Shown here: in pieces, positions 42,606 to 54,016 of the stretch
How positions within the stretch are numbered: the first letter of the stretch is position 1
Layout of the letters: each line of letters opens with the position of its first letter
From: Azolla caroliniana
Lineage: Eukaryota; Polypodiophyta
DNA: 64,000 nucleotides
Direction of reading: 5' to 3'
NCBI GenBank assembly: GCA_043228905.1
Contig: JBHGNT010000022.1
Coordinates: 4,836,001-4,900,000 of the forward strand
Position numbers and translations under genes: made by a program
The notes under the pieces: generated by a model
Database searches by the model: none
What the model was told of the DNA's origin: nothing
The model's input: only the letters and a program-made list of their open reading frames with translations

Positions 42606-43457
42606 ATGGCAATTGTTAGCACTCAAGAATACTAATCCGTTTTCTCAGAGTTCTAGTGCTTAAAAGAGAATTTTGTAGCACTAGAACAAGAAAATCAACG
42701 TCTGTTGGGAGATCTTCAACAAATAGCTCTAGAAAAATAACAACATGGGGATCATGCGTTACATGTGCAACAACTTGAAGCAACTATTGTGTCACTACAA
42801 CAACATGAATCAAGCACTCAAGTGACTCCCAAAGAACCCAACATCAGTCTTCCTATGAAGTTTGATGGAACGCGATCATAGTTTAGAGTATTCCTTAATC
42901 AAGTACATTTGGTGATATAAATGCATCCTTCTCGATATCCCACCGATGTATCACGAGTGGGACTAGTAGGCACACTACAGAGTGGCACAACTCTGGCATG
43001 GTTCGCCCCTTTGTTAGGAAAAGGCTCTCTGTTGTTAAATCATTTTGAAGAGTTTATTAGAGAGTTTAAAGCATGTTTTGGAGATACTGATGGCATTAGG
43101 ACGGCAATCAACAAAATCCGAAGACTACGTCAATGTCATCGATTGGCCTCAGCTTATGCCGCGGATTTCCGTCTTCTCGCCACTGATATTCCTTGGGATG
43201 ACCAAGCATTGATGTAGCAATTTCGTTATGGCCTATGTAATGATGTCAAGGATTTACTCTTGACCTTCCCTAAAGAACCAAAGTCTCTCACGGAAGCAAT
43301 CAGTCGGAAGAGGAAATCAAATAGCCGCTAGTACTAATTGTACTAAACCCGAGTCTATTTTAGTAGGACTGTCTGATAGTCCTAATAGTACTAATAGACC
43401 AAGTCTATCGAACAACTTTGAAGTCCTTAGTCAGTTAGAAGAAGAGTTAAATGACTA
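42606..43457 (+). pseudogene. Gy3 Gag
   Basis: MAIVSTQEY from 42606, then stops. It aligns with Gy2 Gag: [100 protein letters not shown]. After LTEAISR a deletion removes the region up to and including the zinc knuckle. Ends near EELND. Confidence 0.9.
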
Positions 43458-44614
43458 AGTCCAGCCAAAATGGGAGCCTTTTGGCTGGATAGCCCTAGAT
43501 CTGTGCAACCCATTAGTGGTTACATTCCCTCTAAGCAAGTTAGATTCCGGAGCCAATTCTTACCTCAAGTAACAGTTAGTACTAAAAGTAACCCTCCAGT
43601 ACATGCCTTAGCACTCTTAGATTCCGGAGCCAATTCTTGCTTCATGGATAGGAATTTTTCCCAAGCTCATCAAATATCCCTAAGAAAATTTCCTCGCCCA
43701 GCATCTGTAATAGTCATTGATGGTCACCCCATTGCTTTCGTACATATCGTAGAAGACTCAGAGCCGATTCAGGTTGTCCTAAATAATTTGGTGTGTGTAG
43801 TATCATTTAATATAATTAGTAGTCCAGAGCATCGAATTGTCTTGGGGTTACCATGGTTCAAATTACATAACACAAACATAGATAGGAGAACAAGAGAAAT
43901 ACGATATCAACAAACCTGAGGATCTACTCATCGAATTTCAACCATTTCGTTACATCAAATACGTGAGGAAGGACGCAAGGAATCAATGTTTGTATTCGCA
44001 ATATTAGTAAAACTTTCCAACACCACTAAAGAGGAATCCATAGTTCAACTTCCAGAGAAGTATCGTCATTATGCCGACATGTTTGATAAGGTACAAGCCA
44101 GTACTCTTCCACATGATCATCGACCATATGATTGTCCCATTGATTTACAACCAGGAAAAGAGACACCATGGGGACCAATCTACAACTTGTCACCAACCGA
44201 GCTAGAAGTCCTTCGAGCTTGCATAAAGGAGAATTTGGCAAATGGGTTCTTTTGACATTTGAAATCTCTAGCCGGCGCACGCATTTCCTTTTTCAAGAAA
44301 AAGGATGGATCACTTTGTCTCGTCATGAATTACTGTAGCTTGAATAAGGTCATCATCAGGAATAGGTATGCACTTTCCCTTATCTCGAGCCTTTTAGAAC
44401 GGATTAATGGTGCAAAGTTCTTCACAAAGATCAACTTACGAGGAGCATATAACCTCGTACGGATCCGATGGGGAGATGAATGGAAGACCACTTTTCGCAC
44501 CCGATATGGGCACTTCAAGTATACGGTTATGCCATTCGGTCTCACCAGTGCGCCAACAGTCTTCCAGCACATGGCAAATGATATATTCTGAGATCTTTGG
44601 GATATCTGTTTGAT
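43458..44614 (+). pseudogene. Gy3 protease and reverse transcriptase
   Basis: Protease [20 protein letters not shown] (about 43610-43670), preceded by a partly duplicated LDSGANS-coding stretch (43540-43560). [42 protein letters not shown], a stop, [20 protein letters not shown] (catalytic fold but RG changed to CS), [19 protein letters not shown] and [20 protein letters not shown]. The motif A Asp (KIDL) is Asn (KINL), which would kill the enzyme. Confidence 0.9.
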
Positions 44615-45622
44615 CATATATTTGGATGATCTACTAGTTTATTCGAAGACTCAAGAAGAGCATGATTCTCATGTACTATTAGTACTAAACGACTTCGAGA
44701 ACATGGTCTTTATGCAAAACTAGAAAAATGTAGTTTTGAGTACAACTAGGTGGAATTTCTAGGCTATGTCATCTCCTCAGAAGACATCTTTATGGATCCA
44801 GCTAAGGTCAAAACTGTGGTTGAGTGGCAGACTCCACGTTCGTTGCGAGATGTGCAATGTTTTTTAAGCTTCGCAAATTTCTACCGCAAGTTTATATAGG
44901 ACTACTCAAAGCTTATTTTGCCTCACACACAACTTACCAAGAAGGGGAAGGCTTTGTTTGGTCTATGGAAGCGGACACGGCTTTTGTGAGTCTTAAGAAA
45001 GAATTTACATCACCTCCTATTCTAGCTCATGTTGATCCGAAAAAACCATTCATCATTGAGGCAGACGTGTTAGATTTCGCCCTTGGTAGCATTCTATTAC
45101 AACAAAGCAATGATGAAAAACTACATCGTGCAAGTTTGACTCCATCGAAATCAACTATGATATACATGACAAGGAGCTATTAGCAATAGTGGACCCTTTT
45201 GCACAATGGAGGCATTTTTTTGAGGGATCTTCTCATCAATTCACCGTATTTAGTGATCACAAAAATCTTGCCTACTTCCAAAATGCTCGTGTATTAAATC
45301 GACGACAAGCTCGGTGGGCCCAATTCCTCACTCGTTTCGACTTCAAAATTACATATCGTCCTGGGAAGCAGCAAGGGAAGGAATATACATTATTGTGGCG
45401 CTCGTATCTAGCACCTTGTCCCGATGATCCAACATTCGATAATCAAAAGCAAGTAATCCTAGGACTAGCACGACTACAGGAAACATGGGGTTTTGACACT
45501 CCATTGTATTCCCGCATTATCGATAGCATACGTGAAGACTTGAAGACAAACGTTTTCGCTCAAGCCATTCTAGCGCAAATTGATCCCTCTCGGGCATACT
45601 GTTCACAGTCGCAATAACCAGG
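44615..45622 (+). pseudogene. Gy3 RT end and RNase H
   Basis: YLDDLLVYSKTQEEHDSH near 44619 gives the YxDD box, then thumb sequence with shifts. RNase H: FIIEADVLDFALGSILLQQS (45050-45105), a shifted NYDIHDKELLAIV, HFFEGSSHQFTVFSDHKNLA and RRQARWAQFLTRFDFKITYR (45215-45360). Confidence 0.88.
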
Positions 45623-45623
45623 T

Positions 45624-46518
45624 ATGGACTATCGACAATTCGAATATAATGATGGATTACTATTCTTTAAGAAACTCTTGTATGTTCCCAATGGTTCTTG
45701 TCGCCTTCGAGTAGTCCAAAACTGTGATGACACATATACAAGTGAACATTTTGGTAGTACTAAAACATTGGATTTAGTACAAGGATCATTTTGGTGGCCT
45801 CATATGCGACGATTTATTGAAGACTATGTTCGGAAATGTGATATATCTTGCAGAGCAAAGATGCCAAGACATCATCCATATGGTTTATTGGAACCATTAC
45901 CAATTCCAAGCAAGTCGTGGAGTCCATTTCTCTAGATTTTATCACAGATCTTCCGGTTTCAAAGGGATTCGATGGGATCTTAACAGTAGTAGATCGATAT
46001 GCTAAGATGGCACGTTTCTTGCCTTGTACTAAGGAAATCACTAGTGAAGAAACCGTCGAAATTGTCATGCGGGAGGTATTTCGGCATCATGGCCTCCTAG
46101 ATAGTATCATTAGCGATTGTGGATCTCAATTCGTCTCGAAATTCTGGAAACATCTCTTCAAAATGCACAAGGTCACTTGTAACCTCTCCTCCGGCTATCA
46201 CCCTCAAACAGATGGACAAGAAAAATGAACAAATCAAACGCTGGAATAATATCTTCGGTGTTTTCTACGCTATCAACAAGATGATGGGGCGGATATTCTC
46301 CACTTTGCCAACTTTTCTTATAATAACTCTATCTCTTCAAAATGCACAAGGTCACTTGTAACCTCTCCTCCGGCTATCACCCTCAAATAGATGGACAAGA
46401 AAAATGAACAAATCAAACGCTGCAACAATATCTTCAGTGTTTTCTATGATATCAACAAGATAATTGGGCGGATATTCTCCACTTTGCCAACTTTTCTTAT
46501 AATAACTTTGTCCACTCA
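45624..46518 (+). pseudogene. Gy3 integrase, with internal tandem duplication
   Basis: YRQFEYNDGLLFFKKLLYVP and LVQGSFWWPHMRRFIEDYVR (zinc domain, 45630-45830); SISLDFITDLPVSKGFDGIL, VVDRYAKMARFLP, ISDCGSQFVSKFW and SSGYHPQTDGQEK (45910-46225). A 179-bp stretch (46152-46330) is repeated at 46331-46509, so the VTCNLSSGYHPQ segment occurs twice and the frame is broken. Confidence 0.88.
46152..46509 (+). repeat. 179-bp tandem duplication in Gy3 integrase
   Basis: Two copies with a few differences, both starting ATCTCTTCAAAATGCACAAG at 46152 and 46331. Confidence 0.93.
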
Positions 46519-46903
46519 TTGACTAGGTTTACACCATTTTATGCTTATACAGGCTATCATCCTCGGCAACTATGGATACATTCGGTTTTTCATAGTTCTC
46601 TCCTCGAAACCTATCAAGACAACACTATTCTGAATCGTAGTACACCACCTCCACCCCCGATCGAACTTGCAGTAGGACCGGAGTACGAAGTTGTGGTCAT
46701 CCTCGATTCCAAGATTGTTCGCAACAAGCTCTACTATTTGGTCGATTGGCTAGGCTATAGTCCTAGCGAGCGTAGTTGGGAACCAATTGAGAATGTAGCA
46801 AATTCTCAAGCTCTTATTGAGGACTTCCATCGACAATATCCCAACAAACTAGGTCCTCAATCTAAGATGACTCGTAACACTTGTCATCTTAAGAGGGGGG
46901 TAG
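46519..46903 (+). pseudogene. Gy3 integrase C-terminus with chromodomain
   Basis: Open stretch with FTPFYAYTGYHP, then after a proline run the chromodomain: EYEVVVILDSKIVRNKLYYL, VDWLGYSPSERSWEPIENV and ALIEDFHRQYP (46680-46850). Aromatic residues of the expected cage (Tyr, Trp) are present. In chromoviruses this domain is held to guide integration to marked chromatin. The stop overlaps the start of the 3' LTR; 46891-46903 (AAGAGGGGGGTAG) is the polypurine tract. Confidence 0.9.
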
Positions 46904-47373
46904 TGTCGTGATATAGCATAGTATGGCTTCAAAAGGATTTCAACCCATATCCTTTTGTCACATGGGTTGAAGCCCTACCATTAAGCTATACACTGTAATA
47001 TGAAGAATATTGTTTTCATTTATTATTTCACGTAGGAAATCCATGTATATTCTAGATTTCTCTGGAACATTCTAGTCAAGAATACTCCTAAGCACACTAT
47101 AAAAAGAGGCACATGGCATTATTGAGAACCAATTCGGTTCAACGTCAGTCTTAAGCCTCCTAGCTACTCTTGTATCTTATCTTCATATAATATACCACTT
47201 GTTATCATAATTTTCTCTCTCTCTTCTCTCTCTCTCTCCCTCTCCCTCTCCCTCTCTCTCTCTCTCTCCTTCTCTCGTGAGTCTCCACACAGTTTTCCCC
47301 TTCTTAGTACTAATTCTCATTCTTCCACTCTATCTTAAAACTAATTCTCCCTATCTCTAGTACTATCCTGACA
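46904..47373 (+). repeat. Gy3 3' LTR
   Basis: TGTCGTGATATAGC to ATCCTGACA. Same layout as the 5' LTR; CT-rich tract at 47215-47280. Hairpin TTCAACCCAT/ATGGGTTGAA at about 46939-46971. Confidence 0.9.
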
Positions 47374-47379
47374 CCCCCT

Positions 47380-50148
47380 TCGTGGGAAACTTTCATTACA
47401 ACTGTGTGCAATGTGTCAATTGTTGCCGTAAAGTACTCCTCAGTCACAAGTGCAATTCTGACTGAAGCAGCTTGAAGAAAATCACTTGCGAACGATTCGG
47501 CCAACGACACTTATGGAGTACAAGGTTCGATCGACCGATCGAATAGCCGAGGAAGAGGTTCTTCACGACAGTCAAACAACCAGCGAACTTGGAGCAAGAA
47601 ACCCGGACACATCAAAGTTGATTGCCGCACACTCAAAGCCAAAAACGATAAGGCTCAGTGAGCTGATCAGAAGTGTGGCCAACATGAGGAGGTCAATTAC
47701 GTCGGCTCTTCAGCCGAAATATTGTCGAACGAATCGAACATCTTGTTCATCAAAAATCAATCAAATCAGAAGTTTTGCTTATGACTGAAGAGTCAAACAG
47801 TTGGCTCTTGGACTGGTGCACTTCATATCACATGACCCCTCGTTGATCCGAATTTCGGCAATACTCAGCCCAATATTCCGACTCAGTCCGAATCGGAAAT
47901 TCGTAGGATTGTGCAATAATTGGAATCAACGTAAGATACATTAGGAATTATGGACTTAAGATACCTCAAGCTGAGGATCTTCAGGTGTGAGGCATATGCC
48001 CTCACATCGAAAGATGGTTGCCACAAACTTGCACCAAGGCCTAGGAAATGTATTTTCCTAGGTTATGGACCAGATGGCGAAATCGGATACCGACTCTTGG
48101 ACCCCAAGCAGAGACAATGAGTCGACTACGCATATAACAGTCGAAAGGCCTATTGAACTCCGAAGGGTAATTTTTTCCAAAGTGCCGACCCTTCATGAAG
48201 ACCCAACCCATAACACGAGATTGGCTTCACTGGTAGCCGAATCCTCGAACCCCGACTTGACAACGCTCGACTCGAAACAGCCGAATGGTTTGGCTCTGGA
48301 TTATCCGACTTCAACACCCGATGCGACTAGTCCAATCATACCTCGAAGATCCGAGAGACTGTCGCATTCACCAGAGAGATACTCTCGTAGAATCTTTGTT
48401 ACGGACACTGGAGAACTGACGCCATACGAAGAAGCATCAACATCTGTCGATTCTGCCACCTGGCATCTAGGAATGGAGTCCGAGATGAACTCCATTCGAG
48501 CAAACCAAACTTGGGACTTGGACGAGCTCCCAAAGAATGGACTTGCTCTTCCATGCAAGTGGGTCTATCGAGTCAAAGGGACGTCTGATTCGGCCACCCC
48601 AAAATTCAAGGCCAGACTAGTAGCTAAAGGTTTTCGACAGGAATGTGGCGTTTATTTCGACGAAATCTTTTCACCAATGGTGAAAATGACAACCCTTAGA
48701 TTCATGCTCGACATCTTGGCAGCCGAGGACTTGAAGCTGATTCAACTAGATGTCAAAATGACATTCCTCCATGGTGATCTAGAGGAGGAAATTTATATGG
48801 ATCAACCGAAAGGCTTCGTGGCACCCGGCCAAGAACATATAGTCTGCCGACTCACGAAGAGTCTATACGGTCTGAAACGGGCACCGCGATAGTGGTATAA
48901 GAAGTTTGATGACTTCACTCACTCCGTCGGCTTCTCTAAGACCGATGAGGACCGCTACCTCTTCACAAAAGCAGCTCGAGATGGGTCACTCATCTTCCTC
49001 ATCATCTACATGGATGACATGCTAATCTCTGGTCGGCAAGCCAGACAGCTTGCCGAACTTGTTCAGCAACTTCAGTTGAAGTTTTCCATGAAGGACCAGG
49101 GTCCGAGAAAACAATTGTTTCTGTCCCAATCCGACTATATTCGACGTGTCCTCGACCTCTTCAACATACAATCGGCAAAATATGCTTCGATTCTGGTCCC
49201 CATTAGCCGCCGGCTATCTCGGCGAGACTCCTCGACATCCGGTTCGGAGGGGGAAACCATGAAGTCGGTACCGTATGCACCGGCAGTCAGCTCCCTGATT
49301 TATGCAATGGGCGCGACACACCCTGACATTGTTCACGCCATAGGAGTCATCAGCAGATTCATGCACAACCCTGGCCGATCACACTAGAATGTAGTAAAGC
49401 ATGTGTTCAAATATCTGGTGGGCACAAAAGACCTTGGCATTCTATTTGACCCGAACGACACCTCAAGCGTACTCGGCTATACCGACTTGGACTTTGCTGG
49501 ATGTGTGGACAGTCGAAAATCAACAAGCAGATACTGCTTGAATTTCGGCAATGGAGCAATCTCGTGGAAATCGAAACTTCAAGACTGCACTACCACATCA
49601 ATGACCAAGGCCGAATACGTAGTTGCTTCCAATGCGGCGAAAGAGGCCTTATGGCTTGGTTAGTTGGCTTGCACGTTTCGACAAGTCAAATCAGACTCGG
49701 TTCCAATTGTCAACAATGGCATATCTAATCCGAATCCACTCTGTTGAAAAATCCGGTTCTTCACAACACCTTCAAGCATATCGATGTTCAATATCACTTT
49801 ATTCGAGACTGCATCATCTCAGGAAAAATCGGCCTCGAAAAGATATCTACAACAAAAAATGTCGCAGATGGGATGACCAAATGTCTTTCGGCGGATCGAT
49901 TCCGATCCCTATGGCAGTAGATGGGCATAACTAAGAATCAGTCTAATTAAGTCGGACATTCAGGATGTTTTTTGAACAATCGACTTCGATAGGTCGAAGC
50001 TCGGTTTTAGTTTTCCCAATCTCGACAAGTTCCACCTTTTGTTTTTCGAAGTTCACCAACTCGAACGAAATTTTTCGCTTTGTTCGAAAAACCTCGTATC
50101 AATCTGTATTGTACATTTTGTTCGATGTATACGCCCATTACGGGGGAG
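47380..50148 (+). pseudogene. CoT2 Gag end and Pol
   Basis: Resumes after Gy3 with SWETFITTVCNVSIVAVKYS, KKPGHIKVDCR (half a zinc knuckle), a degraded protease and then a deletion that removes nearly all of integrase; text returns at RNYGLKIPQAEDLQV (47950). Linker and RT are long and open (48065-48892): CKWVYRVKGTSD, FDEIFSPMVKMTTLRFML, HGDLEEEIYMDQPKGF, then IIYMDDMLISGRQA (catalytic YVDD changed to YMDD). RNase H: YTDLDFAGCVDSRKSTSRYC and a decayed end to 49915. 49915-50148 is 3' non-coding with the polypurine tract. Confidence 0.9.
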
Positions 50149-50476
50149 TGTTGAATGCGGGTTTCTAATGAACGTATTCACATTGTCTCCCTTTGTACAC
50201 ACTAGGTTTAGGCTATTTATGTAAACAGTGAGAAGGGCAGTTGCCCTAAGTCAGTCAGTATATAAACTGACTTTGTAACCTAGCTTTCTGGTTGTTGCAA
50301 ATATAGTTCATCTTGTGCCTAACGTCTGTCTCTCTCTTGCATTCTTGAATTCTTGTTTATCTTCCTTCTTGATTCTGTTTCTAGTTGCCATCAATCTTCT
50401 TCATTGTTTCTATCAACGATCTTCTCATAGAAGAGTGCTAAGATTGTTCCTCACCTAGACGACCGCATTCTCAACA
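50149..50476 (+). repeat. CoT2 3' LTR
   Basis: TGTTGAATGCGGG to TTCTCAACA. The TATA region GTCAGTATATAAACTGAC is an imperfect form of the CoT1 palindrome. Confidence 0.9.
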
Positions 50477-50481
50477 CTATT

Positions 50482-50578
50482 GCTAGTAGCTCCTTCTCAT
50501 GGAACTTGTAGTTGGTGGCGTCAAATTTGCGCGAATGGAAAGACGAGGTATGTAATTTCTCATCGTCGCGATTCAAAC
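50482..50578 (-). pseudogene. Gy1 RNase H fragment, copy 2, with primer-site remnant
   Basis: Minus strand from 50578: GTTTGAATCG (primer-site remnant), then the RNase H stretch with a shifted AFHSRKFD and the KELLAI motif broken by CoT2. Twin of 29834-29913. Confidence 0.8.
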
Positions 50579-50969
50579 TGTGAGGAATAGTACTAAGATA
50601 GAAATGAGGGAATTAGTACTAAAGATGAGGGTTAGTACTATGAGGAAGGGAGTGTGTGAAATTTAGGAGAGGAGAGAGAGAGAGAGAGAGAGAGAATCAT
50701 GATAATAAAGAGAGGATACAAGAACAACTAGGAAGCTTAAGACTGGCGTTGAATCGAATTGGTTCTGAATAATGTCATGTGCCTCTATTGATAGTACTGT
50801 CAGGATTTCTCTTGAAGTTTCTAGAATGTTCTAGAGTAATCTGGAATATACATGAATTTCCTATAGTGAAATAATAAATGAAAATAATATTTTTTGCATT
50901 ACAATGTATGGTTGAACCCTTGTAACATAAGGTCATGGGTTCAAATCCTTTTGGAGACATACCATGCCA
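50579..50969 (-). repeat. Gy1 5' LTR
   Basis: Plus strand TGTGAGGAATAGTACTAAG to ACCATGCCA, then the target duplication CATTG. GA microsatellite at 50668-50695. Minus-strand start region has CGATTCAAC, complementary to the adjoining TTGAATCG. Confidence 0.88.
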
Positions 50970-50974
50970 CATTG

Positions 50975-52217
50975 ACGATCGTAGGAATTTTCTCAAGGCC
51001 TAGATTTCCTGAAGTGACCTAGTCCCAAACAAAGTGATATCAAATGTTCACGCCAGCCGACCGAGCCATATGACCTCTTTTGCCGCATCAGACACAACTA
51101 CATATTCGGCATCGGTCACTGATGTGGTCGTGCCCTCTTGAAATTTCGACTTCCACGAAATTGCTCCAATGCCGAATTTGAAGCAATATCCGGTTGTTGA
51201 GTTTCAACTGTCCAAGCAATCGGCAAAGTCTGACTTGGTGTAGCTGACAATGCCTGAATTATTGTTCGAGCCGAATAGGATGCCATAGTCTTTTGTGCTC
51301 ACAAGATATCTGAACACATGCTCACTGTGTTTCAATGCAATCAGTTGGGGTTGTGCATAAATCTGTTGACGGATCTTGCGGCATGAGCAATGTTTGGTCG
51401 TGTCATGACCATCACGTACATCAAGGAGCCTATTGTTGGTGCACATAGTAACAACTTCATATCTTCACCCTCAGACTTGGATGTTGGACAGTCTAATTGA
51501 GACAGCTGAAAGCTTACTGGGTGCACGGTCAAAGCAAATTTGGTTGATTGCATGCTGAAGAGTTCCAAGACACATTTATTCAATGTAGTCGGCTTGAAAC
51601 AAAAATAGTTGTCGTCGATCTCGGAACCGATTGTTCTTCATACCCAAAATGTGTCTTGCCAGACCGAGGTCCGTCATGGCAAACTTCAACTGCAATTGCC
51701 AAACAAAATCGACAATCTCTTCGGCATGCTGACCGAAGAGTAGCATGTCATCCATGTAGAGGATGAGGAAGATGGGTGACCCATCTCAAGTTGTTTTGGA
51801 GAAAGGCAATGATCCTCATCGTTCTTGGAGAAGTTGACCGATTGTATGAATTCGTCAAACTTCTTATACCACTACCTTGGCGCCTGTTTCAGGCCATATA
51901 AACTCTTCTTAAGTCGGCAGACTAGATATTGTTTTCCAGCTATAACAAAGTTTTTCTAATATTCCATGTCAATCACCTCCTCTAGGTCACCATGGAGGAA
52001 TATCGTTTGTACACCTAACTGAATTAGCTCTAAGTCATCAGTTTCCACTATGCCGAGCATGAATTGAAGGGTTGTCATTTTCACTATTGGTGAGAAGATT
52101 TCATCGAAGTCGACACCAAATTCTAGCTGAAACCCTTTTACTACTAATTGAGCATTGAATTTGGGATTAGCCGAATCAAGCGTCTCTTTCAATCAATAGA
52201 CTAATTTACAAGGAAGA
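50975..52217 (-). pseudogene. CoT3 reverse transcriptase and RNase H
   Basis: Minus strand from about 52200: KETLDSANPKFNAQLVVKGF, FGVDFDEIFSPIVKMTTLQF, HGDLEEVIDMEY; a shift; then the YMDDMLLFGQHAEEI-like stretch near 51750; LFSMQSTKFALTVHPVSFQL, MKLLLCAPTIGSLMYVMVMT and RPNIAHAARSVNRFMHNPN (51583-51345); HVFRYLVSTKDYGILFGSNN, SYTKSDFADCLDS (51330-51204). Gy1 cuts it at 50974; the end is at 19106-19371. Gag to integrase is missing beyond 52217. Confidence 0.88.
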
Positions 52218-52692
52218 TGTTATGTACACGTAACGTTGGTGAGGGTAGGTCACTAATATTTACATTACTTAAGGGTATGTTCACTAATGTTAAAAAAGGG
52301 GCTAATGTGATTTGATAGAAGGAATGATAGGTGCATGCACAATCATGATTTGGGCAACCAATGAATGGAGACCCTTTTAGAAAGGCACATCTATTCAAGG
52401 GGCCTAGGAAAAGGTATAAATATGAGGCTTAACTACCCTCATAAGCACATTACGTCGTAAGGTTGTTGTCTTAGACACTAGTGGTGCGGGCTAGGCTTTC
52501 GTCTCGATGATCGTGTTTATCTCTTCCAAGGTATTAGTCATCCTAATATCTGGCGGTATGGGACGTCGGTGGTAGGTTGGCTATGTCTAGATCATAGCTC
52601 GAGGGTGGTCGGGTGGAACGGGTTCTTCTATCCAATCTATTTTCCTTCTTTTACTTTACTTTGGTCTAGTGATTAGTAATAGACTCCTAACA
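52218..52692 (+). repeat. Gy4 5' LTR
   Basis: TGTTATGTACACG to CTCCTAACA; TATA (GTATAAATATG) near 52413. Only copy in the window. Confidence 0.8.
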
Positions 52693-52693
52693 A

Positions 52694-52705
52694 TGGTATC
52701 ATAGC
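52694..52705 (+). promoter_or_regulatory. Gy4 primer binding site
   Basis: TGGTATCATAGC, 11 of 12 bases of the initiator-Met type, one base after the LTR. Confidence 0.85.
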
Positions 52706-54016
52706 ATTTACTAACATTTATTTTTTGTTGTTTTGATATTTTTTGCGTGTGAGCGATGGGAACCTAACAAGGCTCGTCATGCTCTTCACAAGTTCAAAAC
52801 AACATTCTTAACCCGGTATTCTTCTTTCTCGATCTCTCTTTTCTTTTATATGATGCTTTCTTCTTGGTCATATGGAAGAGGTATTACGTTTTCTTTTCTT
52901 TTCTTTTCTTTCTTCTTTCTACCATGATATGATGTTAATCTACTTATGCATTGGATCGAGCGTGTTTGCCCTAATCGCACACGCTCACCTCATGAACCTT
53001 TTGCATATGATGTTGAGTATGGCACCCTTCCCTTTATTGAGCCATCACTTGGCTGATTCTATGGGATGTTGTGGTCTTAATAAGGTGTATGTCGCCTACC
53101 TATGCCACTCTACTCTCTATTGAGTTATCACTTGGCTGATTCTATGGGATGTGATGGTCTTGAGGAGGTGCATGTCGACTATCTTAGGGTTTCATACCTT
53201 AAGGCATGCTTAATGTTCATACACCTAATTGATTATTATTCTAATTATTTTGTAATTACACAAATTGTCTTTTCACGTTCTGATGATTTTCTCATAAGTG
53301 TCATTAAATACCCACCCACAATTAACTCTCTTTCTTGCCCTTATTTTAAGTACCCCTATTGATGTTTTATTCATAAATTTGAGTACTACATCTTTGCGCA
53401 CAACACCACCACCATTTGTATCAACTTGTGGCTTATGTCACAATTGTGTACATTACAATCGCCATATTGGGATGGATATGTGCATACCTCGCACCATCCA
53501 TTTATTGGTGGTATTTTTTTTTAGTAGACAACGCATGGTTTTTGAACCTTGTTTTCGTCACTTCTTGACTCTTATAGATAGTGACATATTTTTCTCTTTT
53601 TTTCATAACATTTGCCTGCTACTCGGAAGACTAGAATATTACTTGAGAGTGCACTTGTTTTTTCACATAATACACTTTCTCGACCATATTAATACATGTT
53701 GGGTTGGCATTCTAATATAAGGCTAACTAGGAAACTACATTGATGTTAGAACCATGGTTGAGCCTCAGGGAGCCGCCATGATTATTTAAGATAGAGATCC
53801 GAGAAAGACATCTTAGCTATGTTTTCCCCCATGGTTTTTAAAACACCATAGTGTTACCATAGTTATCGAATCTCGAATCACATCTCATATGTCTTGAAGG
53901 GTAAAGACGTGAGATGCTTTCTTGGTAAAGTTCTTACAATCAAAATTTCAAGCATTCATTTTGCTTGTGTATTTTCTAAACCTCCTTATTTATATTGCAT
54001 ACCCACAACTTACATC
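52706..54016 (+). other. Gy4 5' leader
   Basis: About 1.3 kb, T-rich, without a recognisable protein. A 70-bp piece with ATTCTATGGGATGYTGTGGTCTT-like sequence occurs twice (about 53035-53085 and 53120-53170). Short open frames are random-looking. Confidence 0.6.

Larger units (their letters stand above)
42120..47373 (+). mobile_element. Gy3, Ty3/gypsy chromovirus inserted in CoT2
   Basis: LTRs at 42120-42566 and 46904-47373. Flanks CCCCCT (42114-42119) and CCCCCT (47374-47379) match. Gag, protease, RT, RNase H, integrase and a chromodomain occur in gypsy order, all with stops. Gag and Pol resemble Gy2, so the two are one family. Confidence 0.92.
29922..50476 (+). mobile_element. CoT2, decayed Ty1/copia element hosting CoE2, CoT1 and Gy3
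   Basis: Partial 5' LTR (29922-30076), primer site TGGTACCAGAGC (30079-30090), Gag at 30740-30916 and 41877-42119, rest of Gag-Pol at 47380-50148 and a full 3' LTR. The 3' flank CTATT (50477-50481) equals that of the solo LTR at 21687-21975. Confidence 0.85.
19372..50969 (-). mobile_element. Gy1, Ty3/gypsy chromovirus shell holding nested elements
   Basis: Both outer edges are flanked by the same five bases, CATTG (19367-19371 and 50970-50974), lying in CoT3 RNase H. Left LTR 19372-19975, right LTR 50579-50969. The remaining coding is RNase H, integrase and chromodomain; Gag, protease and RT are absent, with RNase H joined almost directly to the primer-site end. A CoT2 insertion, its tandem duplication, CoM3 and others expand it to over 31 kb. 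Confidence 0.85.

Noticed and set aside
52733-53720. Several 60-140-codon frames in the Gy4 leader
   Set aside because: T-rich leader between primer site and Gag; hydrophobic peptides reflect T-rich codons and show no domain.
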